Source: Phycisphaerales bacterium (lineage in GTDB: Bacteria > Planctomycetota > Phycisphaerae > Sedimentisphaerales > Anaerohalosphaeraceae). From it: a DNA stretch of 6,275 nt. The notes under the pieces were generated by a model, which searched no databases, was not told where the DNA came from, and saw nothing but the letters and a program-made list of their open reading frames with translations. Each line of letters starts with the position of its first letter. Position 1 is the stretch's first letter. Shown here one piece after another: positions 1 through 4,708 of this stretch. The stretch covers positions 1 to 6,275 of the forward strand of contig DSDR01000242.1 in NCBI GenBank assembly GCA_011048645.1, in the 5' to 3' direction. Made by a program: the position numbers and the translations under genes.

Positions 1-921
1 CGTGGCGCCGGCGCAGCGCAGGACAAGACCCGACAGCTTCTGTTTGTCCAAATTCAGAAACTGCGACGGCGTCAAATCCTCAGCAACGACGATCGACGGC
101 GCCGTCAGTTCGACTGAAGCCTGATCAGTTGTGCCGTACAGCTCCGCAATCAATTGCGTACAAACATCCCGCAAATCCGCGATGCGTTCACGGATCAACT
201 CACTGCGGGCGGCTTTCAGCAGCGAAGAAAAAAACGCAAACGCCTCAAGAATCGCACGGCCGGCGCAGAGATGTTTTTCTTTGACGGCCTTGCGGATATA
301 GGCGACCAGTTCAACATCTTGAGCAATGGAAAGATGCGCCTCCAGTACGCCGATTTCGGTCGGCGACAGATTCTTTTTCTCAAGCCGCTGCGAAATCAGC
401 CGACACAGTTCGGCCACGGCCTGATCGACGTTTTTCAGCTCTTGTTCAACACAGACCGGCGCCGCTTCATCCAGACCCTCCGGCAGGCGCAGGGCCTGGA
501 CAAAGACAATCTTGCCTCTGCCGAAACCGGACACGACCGGCAGACCGAACAGGACCGCAACACCGGCATTTCGCAGGACCGGCGGCAGCCAGTTCTTTCT
601 CGAAGCGGACGGCGGCGCCGGCAGCGCCTCATCGCATGAGACAAACTCGGTTTCAAGAAAATGCACAATCGCGCGGTACGCTTCATCACAGTCTTTGCCG
701 CCGACCTTCAGAACGCACGAATCGCCCGACTTGATATCGGCGCCGACCAGTGAAAGCACGCTCTTGGCGTTGGCCACCCGTTGATTGTTCAGATTGACAA
801 TCGATACCCGGCTTGAGAACCCCGAGGCCAGCCGTTCGAGCGTATTGGCCGGACGGGCATGCAGCCCGTTAGGCAAAGGACAGGTAAAGGCATATTCACA
901 TCGTTCAATCGCTTCGGGCAT
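1..921 (-). CDS. HPr-enzyme I fusion phosphotransferase of the PTS (C-terminal part beyond the window)
   Basis: This cytoplasmic protein takes phosphate from PEP on its enzyme I part and passes it via its HPr part towards the sugar-specific components. I read 307 codons from the ATG at 921-919 to the left edge without a stop. Residues 1 to about 92 are an HPr domain: GLHARPA carries the phosphorylatable His21, and the AKS at 52-54 matches the regulatory Ser46 region of HPr. After a proline/serine linker (about 100-112), enzyme I begins near GLPVVSGFGRGK (126-137). Its helical HPr-binding region includes LEAHLSIAQDVEL (193-205) and RIADLRDV (246-253), then AEDLTPSQ (280-287). The last residues, CAGAT, match the start of the GGxTSH active-site loop, so the catalytic His would fall within a few residues outside the window. 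AAGGA lies seven bases before the ATG, and the IIB gene ends ten bases upstream, so this is one operon. The arrangement resembles the HPr-EI-IIA proteins of E. coli (FryA, PtsA); whether a IIA domain follows here cannot be seen. Confidence 0.93.
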   Translation of the reverse strand, partial: MPEAIERCEYAFTCPLPNGLHARPANTLERLASGFSSRVSIVNLNNQRVANAKSVLSLVGADIKSGDSCVLKVGGKDCDEAYRAIVHFLETEFVSCDEALPAPPSASRKNWLPPVLRNAGVAVLFGLPVVSGFGRGKIVFVQALRLPEGLDEAAPVCVEQELKNVDQAVAELCRLISQRLEKKNLSPTEIGVLEAHLSIAQDVELVAYIRKAVKEKHLCAGRAILEAFAFFSSLLKAARSELIRERIADLRDVCTQLIAELYGTTDQASVELTAPSIVVAEDLTPSQFLNLDKQKLSGLVLRCAGAT

Positions 922-931
922 ATATCAATCC

Positions 932-1243
932 TTACCGTTTGCGCAACCGAGGCGTCCGGCTGAAAATGCTTTTGGGATCTTTCAGCGCCAACTGCACCGG
1001 CGCCTCAATCGTCGGCAAACCGTCAAAGCGTTCACTTTTTTCGATCATAATATCCGCCGCAAGAATCAACACGTCTGCGGATTCAATATCCCCGGCGCTC
1101 AGCTCGTTTTCAATGCCCATTGCACCCTGGGTCTCGACTTTGATCTCGTGGCCCAGTTCTTTGGCGGTTTTTTCAAGATTTTCCGCCGCCATATACGTGT
1201 GGGCAATGCCGGTCGGACAGGCGGTAACGGCAATGTACTTCAT
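932..1243 (-). CDS. PTS fructose-type IIB component (separate 103-residue protein)
   Basis: This small cytoplasmic phosphocarrier accepts phosphate from a IIA protein on a cysteine and gives it to the sugar carried by the membrane IIC protein. The 103-residue length is that of one fructose-family IIB domain. The N-terminus contains the family motif TACPTGIAHT (7-16), with the phosphorylated cysteine at Cys9. It is followed by the conserved KVETQGAMG (35-43) and the SADVLILAAD stretch (55-64). The last 15 or so residues are basic (RTPRLRKR end). Its start codon overlaps the IIC stop as ATGA (1240-1243), and an AAGGGAG Shine-Dalgarno lies eight bases before the start inside the IIC gene, so translation of the two is probably coupled. 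In the E. coli FruA protein IIB and IIC are fused; here they are separate, as in the frw and fry clusters. The sugar is not fixed by sequence: fructose-family IIBs also serve mannitol-like and other substrates. Confidence 0.95.
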   Translation of the reverse strand: MKYIAVTACPTGIAHTYMAAENLEKTAKELGHEIKVETQGAMGIENELSAGDIESADVLILAADIMIEKSERFDGLPTIEAPVQLALKDPKSIFSRTPRLRKR

Positions 1244-2295
1244 ACATTCGACTCCCTTGCGTTAGCGGTAAACGTTTTCAGCGCATTGATCGCCAGGGCC
1301 GTAACCGCCGTCCCGGCGATAATCGCAACCACATACATAAAACGATGATCGACCACCGGCAGCACAATCGGGCCGCCGTGCGGCGCATGACCGCCGACAC
1401 CGCCGAGCATCGCAATGACCGAGGCCGTCATCGAACCTGCCATAATACACGGAATGACCTTAATCGGCTCAGCGGCCGCAAACGGAATAGCGCCTTCCGT
1501 AATGCCGATCATTCCCATTCCAAAGGCCGCGATGCCGCTTTCCCGCTGTTCTTCGGTCCACAGCCGGCGTGAAAGAAACGTCGCCAGCCCCATCCCCAGC
1601 GGCGGCGTACAGATCGCCGCCGCGACCGCGCCCATTACCAGATAATTGCCTTGCTCGATCATTGACGCGCCGAAAAAGAACGCCGTCTTGTTGACCGGCC
1701 CGCCCATATCAAAGGCAATCATCGCCCCCAGAACCATCGCCAAAGCAACGGAACCGGACGCCTGCATACTCCGCAGCCACGTATCCAGACTGACCATTAT
1801 ATTGGCTATCGGCAGACTGACAAAAAACATCAGCGTCCCGATGGCCAGCGCCGATAAAATCGGAATAATCAGAATCGGCATAATCGGCCGCAGCAGTTTA
1901 TGCACCGGCAGCCGTTTAATCCAACGGACCATATAACCGGCCGCCAGACCGGCCAGCAGCGCCCCCAAAAAACCGGCGTTGGCCGAACGGCCTGCAACCT
2001 CGTGAGGCAGCGAAGCGAAATATCCGCCTACAAAGCCGGCCACCAAGCCGGGCTTGCCGGCGATGGCGTAGGAGATATAGCCGGCCAGAACCGGCAGCAG
2101 CAGCGTAAAAGCCGCCTCGCCAATCGACAGAATGTGAGCCAGAACAGGACTGTTGGAAAAATCCGGTCCCGTCTCGCCCATCGGCGCAAAGGCAATGGCC
2201 ACGGCGATCAGAATCCCCCCGCTGGCGATAAACGGGATGGCAAAGGAGACCCCGCTCAATAAATACTGCTTTAGCTCTTGAATAACTTGTTTCAT
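1240..2295 (-). CDS. PTS fructose-type IIC component (sugar permease)
   Basis: This inner-membrane protein carries the sugar through the membrane and presents it to IIB for phosphorylation. The 351 residues form a typical fructose-family EIIC with hydrophobic segments throughout, starting at GVSFAIPFIASGGILIAVAI (15-34) and ending at MYVVAIIAGTAVTALAI (320-336). Family motifs are KPGLVAGFVGG (81-91), FDMGGPVNKTAF (195-206), GITEGAIPFA (264-273, whose Glu is in the sugar-binding region of this family) and HAPHGGPIVLP (303-313). No IIA or IIB domain is attached. The ATG at 2295-2293 follows an AGGTGG-type ribosome site, and the protein begins directly with the short amphipathic helix usual before the first membrane segment, so the start is secure. 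It is the first gene of the operon and is divergent from an AraC-type regulator gene. Which sugar it carries cannot be told from sequence. Confidence 0.95.
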   Translation of the reverse strand: MKQVIQELKQYLLSGVSFAIPFIASGGILIAVAIAFAPMGETGPDFSNSPVLAHILSIGEAAFTLLLPVLAGYISYAIAGKPGLVAGFVGGYFASLPHEVAGRSANAGFLGALLAGLAAGYMVRWIKRLPVHKLLRPIMPILIIPILSALAIGTLMFFVSLPIANIMVSLDTWLRSMQASGSVALAMVLGAMIAFDMGGPVNKTAFFFGASMIEQGNYLVMGAVAAAICTPPLGMGLATFLSRRLWTEEQRESGIAAFGMGMIGITEGAIPFAAAEPIKVIPCIMAGSMTASVIAMLGGVGGHAPHGGPIVLPVVDHRFMYVVAIIAGTAVTALAINALKTFTANARESNV

Positions 2296-2359
2296 ACTCC
2301 ACCTACAATAACCATTTTTTGCCGCTCAATTGACACGACCCTACGCTTGTTCGAGGCTC

Positions 2360-2365
2360 ATTATA
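2360..2365 (-). promoter_or_regulatory. -10 element of the PTS operon promoter, no clear -35
   Basis: Read on the minus strand, the bases are a perfect TATAAT. Transcription would start near 2353, giving a leader of roughly 58 bases before the IIC start. The expected -35 position (2382-2390) reads ATGGTTTTC and matches TTGACA at no more than two of six places at any spacing from 16 to 19. A good -10 with a missing -35 is typical of promoters needing an activator. This is an inference from pattern, not mapped. Confidence 0.5.
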
Positions 2366-2384
2366 CAAAAAATCTGCCCCCGAA

Positions 2385-2407
2385 AACCATAGAAAAAATA
2401 CACCATT
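2385..2407 (-). promoter_or_regulatory. Direct-repeat candidate operator for the AraC-type activator
   Basis: On the minus strand ATGGTG (2406-2401) and ATGGTT (2390-2385) stand as direct repeats 16 bases apart, each followed by a T-rich stretch. AraC-family proteins usually bind direct repeats spaced by one and a half to two helical turns. The downstream copy lies where the -35 of the PTS promoter should be, as in class II activation. A third ATGGTT occurs at 2316-2311, in the leader before the IIC gene. The repeat units are short, so chance cannot be excluded. Confidence 0.35.
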
Positions 2408-2422
2408 TATAGTCTTATTGTA

Positions 2423-2445
2423 GCGCAATTATCCTCCGTTTGCGC
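2423..2445. promoter_or_regulatory. Inverted repeat GCGCAA-N11-TTGCGC, candidate operator
   Basis: Two perfect six-base arms (2423-2428 and 2440-2445) are separated by 11 bases, giving a symmetric site centred at 2434. It sits between the two divergent promoters, about 70 bases upstream of the PTS -10 and about 55 upstream of the regulator -35. The symmetry suggests a dimeric repressor or a second regulator rather than the AraC-type protein, which favours direct repeats. The binding protein is unknown. Confidence 0.35.
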
Positions 2446-2498
2446 ACAGCAACTCCTCTCTAAGATGTCTAATTCCCTCATTTTTAACGTACTTAGGA

Positions 2499-2527
2499 TT
2501 GACATACAAGGGGACGCCGATTAAAAT
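2499..2527 (+). promoter_or_regulatory. Sigma70-type promoter of the AraC-family regulator
   Basis: A perfect TTGACA (2499-2504) is followed after exactly 17 bases by TAAAAT (2522-2527), five of six to the -10 consensus. The start of transcription would be near 2534, about 34 bases before the ATG at 2568. The quality of both boxes predicts strong, activator-independent expression of the regulator unless it is repressed. Confidence 0.75.
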
Positions 2528-2567
2528 CATAATGGCTTATATGACAGTCGTAACAAGCGGCCGATAG

Positions 2568-3392
2568 ATGGAAACACAATTAAAGATATCAAATGTCCTT
2601 AGAGAGGTTAAATGCCGACACGTGTTGTTTGCCGGCAATAAGACCCCCCCGCCGATAATGGCCTTTGCCGTTCATTTTCCGCGTCTGACCATTCCGCTTA
2701 CCGGAATTTATCATACCCAACTGGAGCAAAATCGCAAAATCGTTGACCTTGCCCTCAAACCCGGCCAAGCCATCTTCATTCCGTCGAACTGCTGGGATAA
2801 ACCCGATATGAAGCACCGCTGCGAAACACTGCATTTTCTGTTCGGCAAACGCCACACGGGCATCAGCTTGGTCACGAGCGGTGCTGACGTCAAGGCCTTC
2901 AAAGTCGCGCTTCCCCACGCCATGGTCGGGCCGGAACAGCGCATAATTGACGCTATTCTGGAATTACATCAACTAAATACCCAATTTGCCGCGTTCGATC
3001 ACCTGATTATGGCGCTGCTGAACTGTTATGAAAACCGGCTGAAAAATTATGACGCGCCCATCCCGAAACACGCCAATATGCTGTTTCAGGAAATTTGCGT
3101 CTATATCCAGGAAAATTTTCAGCAAGAAATCTCACGTGAATCCGTCGCCCGACAGTTCGATATCTCACCCAACCATCTCTCGCGCCTGTTCAAAACGAAC
3201 GGCTATATGAAATTCTGTGATTATGTCAATTACGTCCGCATCAATCGCGCCAAATTTCTGTTGCGAAATTATGATTTGCCCCTCTATCACATTGCCGCAC
3301 GCTGCGGCTACAATGATGTGGTCTATTTTTGCCGAATCTTCAAGAAAATCACCAAAAAAACCACTAAACAATACCGAAACCAGCTTCTCTGA
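2568..3392 (+). CDS. AraC-family transcriptional regulator, probably of the divergent PTS operon
   Basis: The 274 residues have the usual AraC layout: an N-terminal sensing part and a C-terminal DNA-binding domain. The N-terminal half (about 31-105), with FPRLTIPLTGIYHT and LKPGQAIFIPSNCWDKP (63-79), looks like a cupin-type ligand-binding fold. The C-terminal domain covers about 172-272. Helix-turn-helix 1 is near 188-209 (ISRESVARQFDISPNHLSRLFK); helix-turn-helix 2 is near 237-259 (LYHIAARCGYNDVVYFCRIF); it ends in the family's K-x-Y-R tail (KQYR). Divergent placement next to the IIC-IIB-HPr/EI operon suggests it controls that operon in response to the sugar; E. coli fry and frw PTS clusters also sit beside AraC-type genes. 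There is no good Shine-Dalgarno before ATG 2568. A 7-C run at 2644-2650 and ATG 2658 (Met31) leave a shorter start possible. The 3' half is AT-richer than neighbouring genes (24 G/C of 60 at 3061-3120 against 35 of 60 at 3781-3840 in rplM). Confidence 0.9.
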   Translation: METQLKISNVLREVKCRHVLFAGNKTPPPIMAFAVHFPRLTIPLTGIYHTQLEQNRKIVDLALKPGQAIFIPSNCWDKPDMKHRCETLHFLFGKRHTGISLVTSGADVKAFKVALPHAMVGPEQRIIDAILELHQLNTQFAAFDHLIMALLNCYENRLKNYDAPIPKHANMLFQEICVYIQENFQQEISRESVARQFDISPNHLSRLFKTNGYMKFCDYVNYVRINRAKFLLRNYDLPLYHIAARCGYNDVVYFCRIFKKITKKTTKQYRNQLL

Positions 3393-3535
3393 GTTGAATG
3401 TACGGCAGAAAACCATTCGCTGAATCCCGCATTCGACAACCTCCCAATAATAAAGTAAAAGGTCTGTTTTGTATGTTTTTGTGTCGCCGCTGTCCGTGCG
3501 TCTGCGTTGGGCAACAATATGATGACCCGTGATAA

Positions 3536-3555
3536 GCCGAAATCGGCCTATTTTT
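3536..3555 (+). terminator. Weak candidate terminator after the AraC-family gene
   Basis: GCCG-AAAT-CGGC (3536-3547) can form a short stem, followed by CTA and five T's (3551-3555). The stem is only four to five pairs. It lies about 145 bases after the regulator stop and just upstream of the rplM -35, where it could insulate the ribosomal promoter from read-through. I see no better hairpin between 3393 and 3646. The remainder of that 254-base gap shows no convincing gene. Confidence 0.35.
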
Positions 3556-3577
3556 CGCATAATTTGTAAAAAATGTA

Positions 3578-3605
3578 TTGACACCTCTTGAAAATCACCT
3601 ATACT
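3578..3605 (+). promoter_or_regulatory. Promoter of the rplM-rpsI operon
   Basis: Perfect TTGACA (3578-3583), 16-base spacer, then TATACT (3600-3605), five of six to consensus. The predicted start near 3612 gives a leader of about 35 bases. A GGGAG ribosome site at 3630-3634 is 12 bases from the rplM ATG, which is rather far. Such a strong promoter fits a ribosomal protein operon. Confidence 0.8.
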
Positions 3606-3646
3606 TTGCCTTTTTATAAAGGGAACTTTGGGAGTAGTATATCAAT

Positions 3647-4075
3647 ATGAAAAGCTATTTAGCCAAGAACAATGAAGTCGAACGCAAGTGGCGCGTCGTG
3701 GATGCCGAAGGTCAGGTCCTCGGACGGCTGGCGGTCAAGGTCGCGATGGCCCTGATGGGCAAGGACAAGCCCGTCTATACGCCGCACGTGGATACCGGTG
3801 ATTTTGTCGTCATCGTCAACGCCGACAAGATCGTGCTGACGGGCAATAAAGCCGAACAGAAATTCCATCAGACCTACAGCCGTTATCCCGGCGGTCAGAA
3901 AACCTATTCCTACGCTCGAATGATGGAACGCCATCCCGATCGTCTGGTCAAGCTGGCCGTCAAGCGGATGCTGCCGAAAAACACGCTCGGCCACAATATG
4001 TTCCGCAAACTGAAGGTCTATGCCGGCCCGGAACATCCGCATACCGCCCAGCAGCCGATCAAAATGGAACTGTAA
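3647..4075 (+). CDS. rplM: Large ribosomal subunit protein L13 (uL13)
   Basis: This structural protein of the 50S subunit binds 23S rRNA and acts early in subunit assembly. The 142-residue length equals that of the E. coli protein. The N-terminus reads as in the family: W15 RVVDAEGQVLGRLA, then YTPHVDTGDFVVIVNADKI (44-62) and LTGNKAEQK (64-72). The C-terminal signature region is intact at about 103-132 (LAVKRMLPKNTLG, HNMFRKLKVYAGPEHPH). The ATG at 3647 gives the standard N-terminus and no other start is needed. It is followed 42 bases later by rpsI, the usual bacterial pairing, and both are read from one promoter just upstream. Nothing is missing or disrupted. Confidence 0.98.
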   Translation: MKSYLAKNNEVERKWRVVDAEGQVLGRLAVKVAMALMGKDKPVYTPHVDTGDFVVIVNADKIVLTGNKAEQKFHQTYSRYPGGQKTYSYARMMERHPDRLVKLAVKRMLPKNTLGHNMFRKLKVYAGPEHPHTAQQPIKMEL

Positions 4076-4117
4076 CGCAACAGAAACCCAAAGACACGTG
4101 CAGGAAACAAGACAAGT

Positions 4118-4603
4118 ATGACAGAACTGAATAACGAAAATCCTTTGATTGATCCGAATATTCTGAACAAGACCCCGGTTGCGGTGCCTGCCGTTCCGAA
4201 GGGAATTCCGGACAAAGGCGGTTTTATTTGGGGCACGGGCCGACGTAAAAGCAGCATCGCACGTGTCCGGATTCGTCCCGGTTCGGGTGCATTGACCATC
4301 AACGGAAAAACCGTTGATGAGTATTTCAAGCTGCAAAAAGACCGCAACGCCGTCCGCGCTCCGCTGACCGCTGTCGGCGGCGGCGAACATCTGGATGTCT
4401 TCATTCGGGTCGAAGGCGGCGGCACAACCGGCCAGGCCGGCGCTGTAATGCTGGGCATTGCACGTGCCTTGAAAAGCTATGATCCGACGCTTTTGCCGGC
4501 CCTGCGCGAGGGCGGCTATCTGACACGCGACAGCCGGATGGTGGAACGCAAAAAACCCGGCAAGCCCGGCGCTCGCCGAAGTTTCCAGTTCTCCAAACGT
4601 TAA
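4118..4603 (+). CDS. rpsI: Small ribosomal subunit protein S9 (uS9) with an N-terminal extension
   Basis: This 30S protein reaches the decoding P site with its C-terminal tail. Residues from about 37 on match the family: GTGRRKSSIARVRI (39-52), GSGALTINGKTVDEYF (55-70), GGGTTGQAGAVMLGIARAL (100-118) and LTRDSRMVERKKPGKPGARR (135-154). The tail ends in FSKR, the residues that contact P-site tRNA in known ribosomes. At 161 residues it is 31 longer than the 130-residue E. coli protein. All the excess lies before GTGRRK and is rich in Asn, Pro and Val (for example VAVPAVPKGIP, 21-31). The start at 4118 is the only upstream ATG in frame near the gene, with AGGA 12 bases before it. A TTG at codon 10 would still leave most of the extension, so the extension is probably real. 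It lies 42 bases after rplM and is followed by a terminator hairpin. Confidence 0.97.
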   Translation: MTELNNENPLIDPNILNKTPVAVPAVPKGIPDKGGFIWGTGRRKSSIARVRIRPGSGALTINGKTVDEYFKLQKDRNAVRAPLTAVGGGEHLDVFIRVEGGGTTGQAGAVMLGIARALKSYDPTLLPALREGGYLTRDSRMVERKKPGKPGARRSFQFSKR

Positions 4604-4626
4604 ATACGATTGCCAGCAGGATTTTT

Positions 4627-4670
4627 ACAGGGCGGCGAAAAACCGCCCTTCTTTATGCGCGCCGCCCTGT
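4627..4670. repeat. Overlapping inverted repeats between convergent genes
   Basis: A perfect 11-base inverted repeat, ACAGGGCGGCG (4627-4637) against CGCCGCCCTGT (4660-4670), encloses 22 bases. A third arm, CCGCCCT (4643-4649), lies within them and can also pair with the first. Two alternative hairpins therefore compete for the left arm. The long form has no T-run on either strand, so it need not be a classical terminator. It may shield the 3' ends of both convergent transcripts. Confidence 0.7.
4629..4654 (+). terminator. Rho-independent terminator of rplM-rpsI
   Basis: AGGGCGG (4629-4635) pairs with CCGCCCT (4643-4649) in a seven-base GC-rich stem with a CGAAAAA loop, followed by TCTTT. 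It begins 25 bases after the rpsI stop codon. The T-run is imperfect, but position and stem quality make it the likely end of the ribosomal operon. Confidence 0.7.
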
Positions 4671-4708
4671 TACCCGGACAAATCTGAAAGCACGAACCGA
4701 TCTGGTCG

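Noticed and set aside
154..1348. Several plus-strand open frames (154-639, 512-784, 785-1348)
   Set aside because: They are antisense to the HPr-EI, IIB and IIC genes, whose motifs are unmistakable on the minus strand.
2330..2335. Plus-strand TTGACA in the divergent region
   Set aside because: The bases at the proper spacing (2353-2358, GAGGCT) are not a -10, and the nearest TATA-like element is 25 bases away. The stronger pair at 2499-2527 serves the regulator.
3393..3646. Short open frames between the AraC-family gene and rplM (for example 3323-3517 minus)
   Set aside because: They overlap the end of the regulator gene or the rplM promoter, lack ribosome sites and have no recognisable sequence.
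3659..4390. 243-codon minus-strand open frame opposite rplM and rpsI
   Set aside because: It spans two certain ribosomal protein genes and the gap between them on the other strand, has no recognisable domain, and is explained by their codon bias.
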